From NCBI RefSeq assembly GCF_010728155.1, contig NZ_AP022605.1, positions 3,658,001 through 3,722,000 on the forward strand: a stretch of DNA of 64,000 bases, read 5' to 3'. The notes under the pieces were generated by a model, which saw only the letters and a list, made by a program, of their open reading frames with translations, was not told the DNA's origin and made no database searches. Positions within the stretch are counted from its first letter, which is position 1, and the number at the start of each line of letters is the position of its first letter. The stretch comes from Mycolicibacterium doricum (GTDB lineage: Bacteria > Actinomycetota > Actinomycetes > Mycobacteriales > Mycobacteriaceae). Positions 27,448-36,836 of the stretch are shown in pieces. The translations under genes and the position numbers were made by a program.

Positions 27448-28449
27448 TTAGGGCACCCGCACGGCCTGTAACACGGCGTCGATGACACGGTCGGCGGTGA
27501 CGTCGGCGTTGGCCGCTTCGAATCCGAGGATCAGCCGGTGGCGCAGGACGCGGTGCGTCACCGCAGCGACATCCTCCGGCAATACGTGTGCGCGCCCGGC
27601 CAGCACCGCGCGCGCGCGGGCCGCCTGGCAGAGGGCGATGGTGGCGCGTGGACTGGCCCCGTAGGAGAGGAACCGCGCGATCTGCGCGGGGAGGTATTGT
27701 TCGGGGCGGCGCGTCACCTCGACGAGGCGGCTGGCGTACTGCACCAGCACCGGGTCCATGTGGACGCCCCGCACCACGTGCTGCGCACGCCGGACGTCGT
27801 CGAGACCGACGACCGGCGCGGTGTGGTGGTCGGTGTCGTAGACGCCCGCGTCGATGCGGGCCATCACCTCGACCTCTTCGTCGATGGTCGGGTACTCCAG
27901 CAGGTCCTTGATCATGAACCGGTCGGTCTGGGCCTCCGAGAGCGGGTATGTGCCCTCCTGGTCGACGGGGTTCTGGGTCGCGATGACCAGGAACGGTTCG
28001 GGCAGCGGGTGAACCTGGCCGGCGATGGTCGTCTGGCGTTCCTCCATTGCCTCGAGCATCGCGCTTTGCGTCTTGGCGCTCGAGCGGTTGATCTCGTCGA
28101 GCAGCACGATGTTGGCGTGCACCGGGCCCAATTGGGTCACAAACCTGTTGGTGGCCGAGTCGTAGATCTGGGTACCGACGATGTCGCTGGGCAACAGGTC
28201 GGGCGTGCATTGGATGCGCTGGAAGGCGCCGTCGATCGCGGCGGCGATGACCCGCGCGGCGGTGGTCTTCGCCAGGCCGGGCACGCTCTCGATGAGGATA
28301 TGCCCGCCGGTCAGCAGGGCGATCAGCAGCGACTCGCGCAGATTCTGCTGGCCGACCACCTTGGCGGCGAAAGCGTCGCCGACCGCGCGAACGACGCGCT
28401 GTGTCTCGGCCAGGGATCGCTGATCGGGTCGTATTCGTACGGCAGTCAT
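27448..28449 (-). CDS. moxR: MoxR-family AAA+ ATPase
   Basis: A 333-residue AAA+ chaperone of the MoxR class that remodels partner proteins, usually with VWA-domain proteins. Walker A is ESVPGLAKT (54-62, Lys61), Walker B is IVLLDEIN (Asp118, Glu119), and the sensor region VIATQNPVDQEGTYPLSEAQ is typical of MoxR. It is first of a six-gene minus-strand set (moxR, DUF58, DUF4381-like, VWA, VWA, TPR). ATG 28449 is the start. M. tuberculosis has several moxR paralogues; which one this matches cannot be told here. Confidence 0.93.
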   Translation of the reverse strand: MTAVRIRPDQRSLAETQRVVRAVGDAFAAKVVGQQNLRESLLIALLTGGHILIESVPGLAKTTAARVIAAAIDGAFQRIQCTPDLLPSDIVGTQIYDSATNRFVTQLGPVHANIVLLDEINRSSAKTQSAMLEAMEERQTTIAGQVHPLPEPFLVIATQNPVDQEGTYPLSEAQTDRFMIKDLLEYPTIDEEVEVMARIDAGVYDTDHHTAPVVGLDDVRRAQHVVRGVHMDPVLVQYASRLVEVTRRPEQYLPAQIARFLSYGASPRATIALCQAARARAVLAGRAHVLPEDVAAVTHRVLRHRLILGFEAANADVTADRVIDAVLQAVRVP

Positions 28450-28783
28450 GTTCGGCGTGGATTACCCCGGGCGCGCGTTCTCACACCTGTGGGCGGCAGC
28501 GGCGGCTACGCCAGAGGCGAACACCCGCGACGACCGGGGAACTGCGCCGCTCGATCGGCAACCTCACGTTCGACCGCGTCCTCGCCCGTTGACCGGGTTT
28601 TCGTCACGGCGGAGGCGTTTCCTGGCTGCGCGGCTGCGCGGCTGCGCGGCTGCGCGGGTGCGCGGGTGCGCGGGTGCGCGCGAAGTGCTCGGCAGCGATG
28701 CAATCCTGCAAATCGGACATCTGCTGGCGGGCGGCGTTGTAGCGTCTGCCGGGGAAGTCAGTACCGTCGCGGGGAGGTTGTCG
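28450..28783. other. Non-coding stretch upstream of moxR
   Basis: About 330 bases with no convincing gene. It includes the tandem 8-bp repeat at 28624-28679. The moxR promoter must lie near 28450-28520, but I see no clear -10. Confidence 0.4.
28624..28679. repeat. Seven tandem 8-bp repeats
   Basis: Four units GGCTGCGC followed by three units GGGTGCGC without interruption. This is a non-coding simple repeat likely to vary in number. Confidence 0.95.
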
Positions 28784-28834
28784 GTGAGGGCGGGCAAACG
28801 TAAGAAGCGGCAGCCGAACCGGCAGCACGCCTAG
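28784..28834 (+). CDS. Possible 16-residue basic microprotein
   Basis: GGGGAGG (28771-28777) lies six bases before GTG 28784, which opens a frame reading RAGKRKKRQPNRQHA and a TAG stop. The strong ribosome binding site and very basic product are suggestive, but so short a frame can arise by chance. Confidence 0.25.
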   Translation: MRAGKRKKRQPNRQHA

Positions 28835-28858
28835 TCGTGTCGACTGTTTGGGTTCGAG

Positions 28859-29656
28859 ATGGCGTCTGCTCCACAAGGGTCGGTAGAAAGGATGTCCGCA
28901 CCCGCACTCGAGTGCCTACAAGATGTGCTCGATATCGAGGTCGGTGCGTCGGCGCGAACCGACGGCCTGAGGATTTTGTGCCAGTTCGGCGCCGACCTCG
29001 TGAAAGCTGATGCCGGCAGCTATATCGATCTGCGGTGGGGCGCTGCCGAGGCCTGCTGGTGCGCTTGGTACAGACACCGGTCGGCCCACACCGTCCTGCA
29101 GCACCAGCGGGAGAACCCGGTGCCGCCGGGGCAGGAATGGTGGATCGTCAGCGTCACCAGACGCCGGGTTTATGACAAGCTGGGCGCCGGGCACCTGGCC
29201 GAGTTGCCGCTGCGCACCAGCGCCGCCTCGCCGAGTTTGATGGTGCTGAAGCGACAGCAGCCGTTCGAGGACTCCGACACTGAGGCGCTGGCGCGCTCCC
29301 GATCCGCGCTCCTGCTCATCGAGGCACTCGTCGACCGCCTGTTCCCGCGGGATGCCGCCCCCTCGAGCGCACCGGAAGACTGCACCGTGCAACTCACTTC
29401 CCGCGAACGCGAGGTGCTGGAGATGCTCAGTGAGGGGCTGCTGGCCCGATCGATCGCGGCGCGGCTGGAGGTTTCCGAGCGCACCGTGCACAAGCATCTC
29501 GGCAGCGTCTACCGGAAGCTCGATGCGCACGACAGACTTCTCGCCGTACGACGCGCACAGTCACTCGGAATGCTGCATACGACCGCGACAGGCCGCGAGG
29601 CGCTCCCCGGCGTCGTCTCCAGCGGAGTGGTCTACGAACTCGGCCAGATCACGTGA
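28859..29656 (+). CDS. LuxR-family transcriptional regulator
   Basis: The 265-residue protein has an N-terminal sensory part of unknown fold (ILCQFGADLVKADAGSYIDLRWG) and a C-terminal LuxR/GerE helix-turn-helix (LTSREREVLEMLSEGLLARS, then RLEVSERTVHKHLGSVYRKL). It binds DNA as a dimer; the signal is not known. Starts at ATG 28859 or 28892 are both possible, since neither has a well spaced ribosome binding site. It is upstream of the mce operon on the same strand, 550 bases away, and could regulate it, but that is context only. Confidence 0.8.
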   Translation: MASAPQGSVERMSAPALECLQDVLDIEVGASARTDGLRILCQFGADLVKADAGSYIDLRWGAAEACWCAWYRHRSAHTVLQHQRENPVPPGQEWWIVSVTRRRVYDKLGAGHLAELPLRTSAASPSLMVLKRQQPFEDSDTEALARSRSALLLIEALVDRLFPRDAAPSSAPEDCTVQLTSREREVLEMLSEGLLARSIAARLEVSERTVHKHLGSVYRKLDAHDRLLAVRRAQSLGMLHTTATGREALPGVVSSGVVYELGQIT

Positions 29657-29865
29657 GCCCAGTGTCGTAGCCCGGTGACCGAAGGTTATCGGGCCCGTAA
29701 ATTGTGGCTCCGAACGCCGATATTCAGAGGGCTTGCAGTATTCGCCGGTCAATCCGGTGATGGGCGGGCCCATGCCTCCCGGTCGATGTGGTGGCTGGCG
29801 GCGACGGCCTAGGGCTTGGTGGTGTCGAGTGGCCGTATCCCGCCGGTGTCGGCCTGCCGGTCGGG

Positions 29866-30036
29866 TTACTGGTTGGAGCCCTTGGGGTTCGGCGCACTCC
29901 CCCAAACCTGTTGCGCCTCAAGCTCAACCGATTGCTGTAGGGGCTGCCACGGCTCCTCGACGAACGTCGCGACGAGGATCCGGACCGCTCGATACACCAC
30001 ACCCTGCAATTTGACCGCGCCTTGGTATGCGTACTT
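29866..30036 (-). pseudogene. Unidentified coding remnant before the mce operon
   Basis: A 57-codon open stretch reads KYAYQGAVKLQGVVYRAVRI and continues to a natural-looking end, PNPKGSNQ plus TAA. The usage is protein-like, and the frame stops immediately upstream at TAG. It may be the tail of a lost gene or a small gene starting at a GTG within it. I do not recognise the family. The bases between 29657 and 29865 show nothing else. Confidence 0.35.
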
Positions 30037-30045
30037 CTACGCATA
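30026..30045. promoter_or_regulatory. Palindrome TATGCGTA-CTTC-TACGCATA
   Basis: Perfect 8-bp arms with a four-base spacer, 164 bases before mceA. Its size and symmetry fit a dimeric repressor operator (TetR or GntR type). Confidence 0.45.
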
Positions 30046-30208
30046 GGTGAAGGACTGGAGCTGTATGGACACTCGATGCCGTGAAGCAGCGTCTGACGGT
30101 GGAGATGCGACGGCGGCCTCCGGGGCCGCCTACCAGCCCGGAATTGTCCGGGTTCTCGGCCCCTGGTGAATCCACACCCGAGCCCCTCGCCGGGTCGACG
30201 GTGGCGAC

Positions 30209-31423
30209 ATGACAGCACCGTTGAACGATCCCCGGATACCGTCGTACAAGCGGGCCGGCTTGGCGCTGTCGGTGGTCGCCGCCCTGGTGCTGAGCCTGGT
30301 TTATCTGCAGTTCCGAGGAGAGTTTCTCGATCGCACGCAGCTCACTTTGATGGGTGCACGCGCCGGTTTGTCGATGGAGCCGGGCGCCAAGGTCACCTAC
30401 AACGGGGTGGAGATCGGCCGCGTGTCCGCCGTGGATGCGGTCACCGTCGGGCAGGAACCCAAAGCCAAGATCACGCTGGCGGTGGACACGAAATACCTCG
30501 GACTGATACCCAGAAACGTCGATGCCAGCGTTGACGCCACCACCGTGTTCGGCAACAAATACGTCAACTTCTCATCGCCGGAAAGCCCTGTGGTCCAACG
30601 GATCAGTCCCTCCGACGTCATCGACGTGACGGCGGTGACCACCGAGTTCAACACGCTCTTCGAGACGATCGTGTCGGTGGCCGAGAAGGTCGACCCGATC
30701 AAGCTCAACCAGACCCTGACCGCCACCGCCGAGGCGCTCGACGGGCTGGGCGAGCGATTCGGGCAGTCGATCGTCGACGGCAACGCGATCCTCGCCGACC
30801 TGAACCCACGGATGCCGCAGATCCGGCGGGACAACGAGTTGCTGGCCGACCTTGGCGACGTGTACGCCGACGCCGCCCCGAATCTGTTCGACGGCCTGGA
30901 AAACGCCGCCACCACTGCACAGACCCTCAACGAGCAGCGCGACAACCTCGACCAAGCATTGATGGCCACACTCGGCTTCGGCAACACCGGCGCCGACATC
31001 TTCGAGCGCGGCGGACCGTATCTGGTCCGCGCCGCCGAAGATCTCGTGCCTACCTCGAAATTGTTGGACACGTACAGTCCGGCGCTGTTCTGCACTGTCC
31101 GCAACTTCCACGACGTCGAACGCAAGGTCGCAGTGGCAGAGGGCGGCTCTAACGGCTACTCCATCAACGTTGCCGCATCTCTGACCGGATCGGAGAACCC
31201 CTATGTCTATCCGGATAACCTGCCGCGCGTGAACGCGCGCGGTGGTCCGGGAGGCCGGCCGGGCTGCTGGCAGCCGATCACCCGCGAGCTGTGGCCCGCT
31301 CCTGCCCTGGTGATGGACAACGGGGCCACGATCGCGCCCTACAACCACTTCGAGTTGGGCCAGCCGCTCCTGATCGAATACGTGTGGGGGCGCCAGGTCG
31401 GGGAGAACACGATCAACCCATGA
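30209..31423 (+). CDS. mceA: MceA, mammalian-cell-entry family protein
   Basis: First of six MCE proteins that form a lipid-transfer channel across the mycobacterial envelope. The 404-residue protein has one N-terminal membrane helix (LALSVVAALVLSLVYLQF), the MCE/MlaD domain (about 40-120, LMGARAGLSMEPGAKVTYNG) and a helical tail. ATG 30209 is used; no strong ribosome binding site is seen. It overlaps mceB by four bases. Unlike ordinary mce operons, there are no yrbEA/yrbEB permease genes in front of it. The mce class (1-8) was not determined. Confidence 0.92.
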   Translation: MTAPLNDPRIPSYKRAGLALSVVAALVLSLVYLQFRGEFLDRTQLTLMGARAGLSMEPGAKVTYNGVEIGRVSAVDAVTVGQEPKAKITLAVDTKYLGLIPRNVDASVDATTVFGNKYVNFSSPESPVVQRISPSDVIDVTAVTTEFNTLFETIVSVAEKVDPIKLNQTLTATAEALDGLGERFGQSIVDGNAILADLNPRMPQIRRDNELLADLGDVYADAAPNLFDGLENAATTAQTLNEQRDNLDQALMATLGFGNTGADIFERGGPYLVRAAEDLVPTSKLLDTYSPALFCTVRNFHDVERKVAVAEGGSNGYSINVAASLTGSENPYVYPDNLPRVNARGGPGGRPGCWQPITRELWPAPALVMDNGATIAPYNHFELGQPLLIEYVWGRQVGENTINP

Positions 31424-32451
31424 AAATCACCGGTACCGCCTTCAAGCTCGGCGCCGCCTCGCTGGTGCTGCTGCTGTTCACCGCGCTCATCGTCGTGGTG
31501 TTCGGCCAGATGCGGTTCAACCACACCACCGGGTACTCGGCCATCTTTTCCAACGCCAGCGGCCTGCGAGCCGGTCAGTTCGTGCGCGCATCCGGCGTCG
31601 AGGTAGGCAAGGTCGCCAGGGTGGAACTGATCAGCGGCGGTACGCAGGCGAAAGTCGACTTCGAGGTGGACCGGTCGCTGCCGCTATTGGAGGGAACCAC
31701 GGCCTCGATTCGCTATCTGAACCTGATCGGCGACCGCTATATGGAACTGACGCGCGGCGACAGCGGCAAGCCGTTGCCCGACGGCGGCACCATCCCGATC
31801 GAACGCACCCAGCCTGCGCTGGATCTCGACGCTTTGATCGGCGGGTTCCGGCCGGTGTTCCGGGCGCTGGACCCCGCCAAGGTCAACAACATCGCGCAGT
31901 CGCTGGTGACGATCTTCCAAGGCGAGGGCGGCACCATCAACGACATCCTCGACCAGACCGCCTCACTCACCACCGCGTTGGCCGACCGGGACCAGGCCAT
32001 TGGCGAAGTGATCCGCAATCTCAACACCGTGCTCGACACGACCGTCAAGCACCAGCAGCAGTTCGATGAGACCCTGCAGAATTTCGAGGCGCTGATCACC
32101 GGCCTGAAGAACCGGGCCGACCCGATCGCCACTTCGGTCGCCGACTTCAGCGACGCCGCCGGCACGCTGAGCGATCTGCTCGCCGACAACCGTCCGCTGC
32201 TGCAGAGCACCGTCGGCCATCTGGAGGGTCTCCAGCAGCCGTTGATCGACCAGCAGGCACAGCTCAACGACCTACTCGTCAGGGTGCCGTCGGCGTTGAA
32301 GATCATCGGACGCGCCGGTGGTGTCTACGGCGACTTCTTCAACTTCTACATTTGCGATATCGCGTTGCAACTCAACGGCTTGCAGCCCGGTGGCCCAGTG
32401 CGCACTGTCAGGGTCACCTCGCAGCCGTCAGGGCGGTGCACGCCGCAATGA
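31420..32451 (+). CDS. mceB: MceB, mammalian-cell-entry family protein
   Basis: A 343-residue MCE protein with an N-terminal anchor (LGAASLVLLLFTALIVVVFGQM), an MCE domain (YSAIFSNASGLRAGQFVRASG) and a long helical region for assembly into the channel. ATG 31420 overlaps the mceA stop (ATGA), and its own stop overlaps mceC. Two cysteines near the end (YICDIAL and GRCTPQ) are the only ones in the tail. No defect is visible. Confidence 0.92.
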   Translation: MKITGTAFKLGAASLVLLLFTALIVVVFGQMRFNHTTGYSAIFSNASGLRAGQFVRASGVEVGKVARVELISGGTQAKVDFEVDRSLPLLEGTTASIRYLNLIGDRYMELTRGDSGKPLPDGGTIPIERTQPALDLDALIGGFRPVFRALDPAKVNNIAQSLVTIFQGEGGTINDILDQTASLTTALADRDQAIGEVIRNLNTVLDTTVKHQQQFDETLQNFEALITGLKNRADPIATSVADFSDAAGTLSDLLADNRPLLQSTVGHLEGLQQPLIDQQAQLNDLLVRVPSALKIIGRAGGVYGDFFNFYICDIALQLNGLQPGGPVRTVRVTSQPSGRCTPQ

Positions 32452-34013
32452 GGACGCTTCAGGGGTCAAGTCGGGGCCGCAACGGGTTGAAGGGCATCCT
32501 CATCCTCATCCTCGTCGTCGGCGTGGGTCAAAGTGTCGCCGACGTGCCGGTGCTGTTCGCGACGCCGACGTACTACGCCGAGTTCTCCGACACCGGCGGG
32601 ATCAACCCCGGCGACAAGGTGCGCATCGCCGGCGTGGACCTCGGGTCGGTGCGGTCGATGGACATCGACGGCGACAAGGTCGTGATCGGCTACTCGCTGG
32701 GTGGCACCCAGATCGGCACCGACAGCCGGGCGGTGATCCGCACCGACACCATCCTGGGTCGGCGCAACCTCCAGATCGAGCCGCGCGGCGCGGAACCGCT
32801 GCGCGTCAATGGCATGCTTCCGCTGGGGCAGACCACCACGCCGTATCAGATCTACGACGCGTTCTTCGACGTGACCAAGGCGGCCTCGGGCTGGGACACC
32901 CAGACCGTCAGGCGGTCACTGAACGTGCTGTCGGAAACCATCGACCAAACATATCCCCACCTGAGCGCCGCGCTCGACGGGGTGGCCCGGTTCTCCGACA
33001 CCATCGGCGAACGCGACGACGACATCGAACACTTGTTGGCCAACGCCAACAAGATCGCCACTGTCCTGGGTGACCGCAGCGAGCAGATCAACGCGTTACT
33101 GGTCAACGCGCAGGCATTGCTGGCCGCGATGAACGACCGCGGCCAGGCGATCGACCAGCTGCTCGAACGGGTTTCGGCCGTATCACAGCAGGTGATGGGC
33201 CTTATCGACGACAACCCGAACCTCAACCGGGTACTTGAGCAGCTGCGCACCGTCAGCGACATTCTGGTCGCGCGCCAAACCGACTTGGCCGACGCGCTCA
33301 CCACGGTGAGCACCTTCATCGCCTCGTTGGCCGAAGCGCTGGGTTCCGGGCCCTACTTCAAGGTGCTGTTGGCCAATCTCCTGCCCTACCAGATCCTGCA
33401 GCCGTTCGTCGACGCCGCCTTCAAGAAGCGCGGCATCGACCCCGAGCAGTTCTGGCGCGACGCCGGCCTGCCGGCATTCCGGTTCCCTGATCCCAACGGC
33501 CAGAGGTTCTCCAACGGGGCGCCGCCGCCGGCGCCGGTTCCGCTGGAGGGAACACCGGAGCATCCCGGCCCTGCGGTGCCACCCGGTTCACCCTGCTCCT
33601 ACACCCCGCCGCCCGACGGCCTGCCACGGCCAGGGGACCCCTTGCCCTGCGCCGATCTGACCCAGGGGCCGTACGGGCCGGTGCCCGGTGGCTATGGGCC
33701 GCCGAACGTGGCGACTTCACAGCCGAATGCGCATGGCCCGCAGCCGTCGCCGGGTGTACCGAGCGCGGCGATCCCGGGCCAGCCGTCACCCGACGTTCCA
33801 GGGGCGCCCCCACCGTCAACGGCGCCCGGCCCGCCCGGTGCGCGCACGGTGCCGCAGCCTTCCGCACCGGCCTTCACACCGGCTATCGCCCCGTTACCGC
33901 CGGCGCTGCCCCCGCCGCCCGCACCGGGCCCCGGTCCGCAATTGCCGCCGGTCGGCAGTGCCCCGCTACCGGGCAACCCGCCGTTTCTGCCGCCAGGATC
34001 GCAGCAAGGATAG
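32448..34013 (+). CDS. mceC: MceC, mammalian-cell-entry family protein with Pro-rich tail
   Basis: A 521-residue MCE subunit: N-terminal helix (LKGILILILVVGVGQSVADV), MCE domain (YYAEFSDTGGINPGDKVRIAG), a long helical middle and about 150 residues of proline/glycine-rich disordered tail. The tail length is usual for MceC and may span the cell wall. ATG 32448 overlaps the mceB stop. A gap of 11 bases precedes mceD. Confidence 0.92.
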   Translation: MRTLQGSSRGRNGLKGILILILVVGVGQSVADVPVLFATPTYYAEFSDTGGINPGDKVRIAGVDLGSVRSMDIDGDKVVIGYSLGGTQIGTDSRAVIRTDTILGRRNLQIEPRGAEPLRVNGMLPLGQTTTPYQIYDAFFDVTKAASGWDTQTVRRSLNVLSETIDQTYPHLSAALDGVARFSDTIGERDDDIEHLLANANKIATVLGDRSEQINALLVNAQALLAAMNDRGQAIDQLLERVSAVSQQVMGLIDDNPNLNRVLEQLRTVSDILVARQTDLADALTTVSTFIASLAEALGSGPYFKVLLANLLPYQILQPFVDAAFKKRGIDPEQFWRDAGLPAFRFPDPNGQRFSNGAPPPAPVPLEGTPEHPGPAVPPGSPCSYTPPPDGLPRPGDPLPCADLTQGPYGPVPGGYGPPNVATSQPNAHGPQPSPGVPSAAIPGQPSPDVPGAPPPSTAPGPPGARTVPQPSAPAFTPAIAPLPPALPPPPAPGPGPQLPPVGSAPLPGNPPFLPPGSQQG

Positions 34014-34024
34014 GACGACAGCTG

Positions 34025-35647
34025 ATGTCAACAATCTTCGACATGCGAAATCTGCGGCTGCCCGAATTGTCCCGAGCATCGGTGATCATCGGCGCACTGA
34101 TCGTGGTGCTGGCCATCGTGTCCGCCTTCTTGGGATGGAACTTCTACCAGAGGCTCACCACCAACACGGTCGTCGCCTACTTCTCCGACACGCTGGCGTT
34201 GTACTCGGGCGACAAGGTCCAGATCATGGGGGTCAAGGTCGGCTCGATCGACGGCATCGAACCCGCCGGCGACAAACTCAAGGTCACCTTCCACTACGAC
34301 AGCAAGTACCCGGTGCCGGCCAACGCCACCGCATCGATCCTCAACCCCAGCCTGGTCGCGTCGCGCGCCATCCAGCTGGCCCCGCCCTACACCGGTGGGC
34401 CCGTGATGGAGGACAACGCGGTGATCCCGATCGAGCGCACCCAGGTGCCGGTCGAGTACGACGAGCTGCGCGACTCCATCAACCGCATCCTGACCGATCT
34501 GGGTCCCACACCCGAGCAGCCCAAGGGGCCGTTCGGCGACATCATCGAATCGGCCGCAGACGGACTCGCCGGCAAGGGCGAGCAACTCAACACGACGCTG
34601 AGTTCACTGTCCGACGCGGTGTACACCCTCAACGAGGGCCGCGGCGACCTGTTCGGCGTCATCAAGAGTTTGGCGCTGTTCGTCAACGCGCTACACCGAA
34701 GTGACCAACAGTTCGTCGCACTCAACGACGACCTCGCTCAGTTCACCGACGCGTTCACCAACACCGACCAGGAACTGGCCACCGCGCTCACCGACCTGAA
34801 CCAACTGCTGTCGGACACCCGGCAGTTCCTCGACGACAACGGCGACGTACTGACCCACGACGTCGACAACCTGGCCCAGGCCACCACCGCGATTTTGCAG
34901 CCCGAACCCAAGAATGGTTTGGAGAACATCCTCCATGTGGTTCCGACCTACGGGTCCAATGTGCTGAACATGTACGAACCGACGCACAGCAATCTCTCCG
35001 GTCTGCCGGTGATCGCCAACTTCGCCAACCCCATGCAGTTCATCTGCAGCGCGATCCAGGCCGGCAGCCGCTTGGGGTACCAGGACTCGGCCGAGCTGTG
35101 CGCGCAGTATCTCGGGCCCATCCTCGACGCGATCAAATTCAACTTTCCCCCCTTCGGCCTGAACGCCATAAGCACCGCCAGCACGCTGCCCAAGCAGATC
35201 GCCTATTCCGAGGACCGGTTGCGACCGCCACCGGGATACAAGGACACCACCGTGCCGGGCATCTGGGCGCGTGACACCCTGTTCAGCCACGGCAACCACG
35301 AACCGGGATGGATCGTCGCGCCCGGCATGCAGGGCGTCGAGGTGCAGCCGTTCACCGCCAACATGCTCACCCCCGACTCGCTGGCCGAGTTGATGGGTGG
35401 CCCGGACATCGTGCCGCCGCCGGCACCGCCCGCGTTCGGGGTGCCGCCCGGCGGGAACCTGCCGGGCCCGCCGAACTCCTACGACGAGCACAACCCGCTG
35501 CCCCCGCCGTGGTACCCACAACCCGGGCCGCCACCTGCTGCGGCCCCCGGCGTGATACCCGGCGACCCGCTCACCGCAACCGCGCCCCCGGTGGCGGCCG
35601 CACCGATCCCCGCCGGACCGCTGCCAGCCGAGGCAGGAGCACGGTGA
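34025..35647 (+). CDS. mceD: MceD, mammalian-cell-entry family protein
   Basis: A 540-residue MCE subunit with anchor (IIGALIVVLAIVSAFLGWNFY), MCE domain (VVAYFSDTLALYSGDKVQIMG), helical core and a Pro-rich C-terminus. In my memory it is closest in style to Mce1D-like proteins, but the operon type is not assigned. ATG 34025 lies 11 bases after mceC. It is followed by a 34-base gap before mceE. Confidence 0.92.
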   Translation: MSTIFDMRNLRLPELSRASVIIGALIVVLAIVSAFLGWNFYQRLTTNTVVAYFSDTLALYSGDKVQIMGVKVGSIDGIEPAGDKLKVTFHYDSKYPVPANATASILNPSLVASRAIQLAPPYTGGPVMEDNAVIPIERTQVPVEYDELRDSINRILTDLGPTPEQPKGPFGDIIESAADGLAGKGEQLNTTLSSLSDAVYTLNEGRGDLFGVIKSLALFVNALHRSDQQFVALNDDLAQFTDAFTNTDQELATALTDLNQLLSDTRQFLDDNGDVLTHDVDNLAQATTAILQPEPKNGLENILHVVPTYGSNVLNMYEPTHSNLSGLPVIANFANPMQFICSAIQAGSRLGYQDSAELCAQYLGPILDAIKFNFPPFGLNAISTASTLPKQIAYSEDRLRPPPGYKDTTVPGIWARDTLFSHGNHEPGWIVAPGMQGVEVQPFTANMLTPDSLAELMGGPDIVPPPAPPAFGVPPGGNLPGPPNSYDEHNPLPPPWYPQPGPPPAAAPGVIPGDPLTATAPPVAAAPIPAGPLPAEAGAR

Positions 35648-35681
35648 TGGGGGGCTGCTCACGCCCAGAAGGGGAGCCGCG

Positions 35682-36833
35682 ATGAAACCGGGCAGCGTGA
35701 TCGCAATCGCCCGCCGTACCGTCTGCTTCATCGCGGTGGCGGCGGTGCTCACCTCGTGCGGGAGCTGGCGCGGTATCGGCAATGTCGCGCTGCCGGGCGG
35801 GCCGGGCACCGGGTCAGAGCGGATGACCATCTACGTTGAGACGCCGAATACGTTGGCGCTCAACGTCAACAGCCGGGTACGGGTCGCCGACGTCTACGTC
35901 GGCCGGGTGCGGTCGATCGAGCTGAAGAACTGGGTGGCAACCCTGACCCTGGACCTGCAGCCCGACGTCACGCTGCCGCAGAACACGCTGGCCAAGATCG
36001 GGCAGACTACCCTGCTGGGCACCCAGCACGTGCAGCTGGATCCCCCACCGCAGCCCTCACCGCAACTGCTGAAAACCGGCGACACCATTGCGCTGCGTAA
36101 CAGTTCGGCGTTCCCCACCACCGAACGGGTGCAGGCCAGCATCGCCACCATCTTGACCGGCGGCGGCATCCCGAACCTCGAGGTGATCCAGACCGAGATC
36201 AACAATGTGCTCACCGGCCGTGCCGACCAGGTCCGCGAGTTCCTCCACCAGTTGGACACCTTCACCGACGAACTCAACAAGCAGCGCGACGACATCACCC
36301 GCGCGATCGAGTCGACCGACCGGCTGCTGGCCATCGTCGCGCAGCGTAACGACACGCTGGACCGGGTGCTCACTGAATTCCCGCCGCTGATCCGGCATTT
36401 CGCCGACACCCGCGAACTGTTCGCCGACGCCGTCGAGGCGCTGGGCCGGCTCAGCGTTGCAGCCGACAACGCGCTGGCGCCGACCGGCGACGACCTGCAC
36501 ACGAACCTGGTGAGCCTGCAACGCCCGCTCAAGCAGCTGGGCAAGGCATCGCCGTACGTGATAGGCGCGCTCAAACTAATCCTGACCGCGCCGTTCTCCA
36601 TCGAGAACGTCCCGAAGATCGTTCGCGGCGACTACCTCAACGTGTCGGCAACGATCGACCTGACGCTGTCCACGGTGGACAACGCACTTCTCACCGGGAC
36701 CGGGTTTTCCGGGTCCTTACGCGCGCTCGAGCAGGCCTGGGGCCGCGACCCGGCCACCATGATCCCGGATGTGCGTTTCACCCCGAACCCCCACGACGCC
36801 CCGAACGGGCCGCTGGTCGAGAGGGGTGAGTGA
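35682..36833 (+). CDS. mceE: MceE, mammalian-cell-entry lipoprotein
   Basis: The 383-residue lipoprotein of the complex. The signal peptide ends in the lipobox VLTSCGSW (Cys26), as in all MceE proteins. The MCE domain (IYVETPNTLALNVNSRVRVAD) and helical tail follow. GGGGAG lies five bases before ATG 35682. It should be anchored by its lipid at the outer face of the membrane. Confidence 0.93.
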   Translation: MKPGSVIAIARRTVCFIAVAAVLTSCGSWRGIGNVALPGGPGTGSERMTIYVETPNTLALNVNSRVRVADVYVGRVRSIELKNWVATLTLDLQPDVTLPQNTLAKIGQTTLLGTQHVQLDPPPQPSPQLLKTGDTIALRNSSAFPTTERVQASIATILTGGGIPNLEVIQTEINNVLTGRADQVREFLHQLDTFTDELNKQRDDITRAIESTDRLLAIVAQRNDTLDRVLTEFPPLIRHFADTRELFADAVEALGRLSVAADNALAPTGDDLHTNLVSLQRPLKQLGKASPYVIGALKLILTAPFSIENVPKIVRGDYLNVSATIDLTLSTVDNALLTGTGFSGSLRALEQAWGRDPATMIPDVRFTPNPHDAPNGPLVERGE

Positions 36834-36836
36834 GCA

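Noticed and set aside
28624..28679. CRISPR-like repeats
   Set aside because: Contiguous 8-bp units with no spacers; a simple repeat.
27538..28803. Long plus-strand frame opposite moxR
   Set aside because: It mirrors the moxR coding strand and has no domain or codon pattern of its own; the minus frame holds clear AAA+ motifs.
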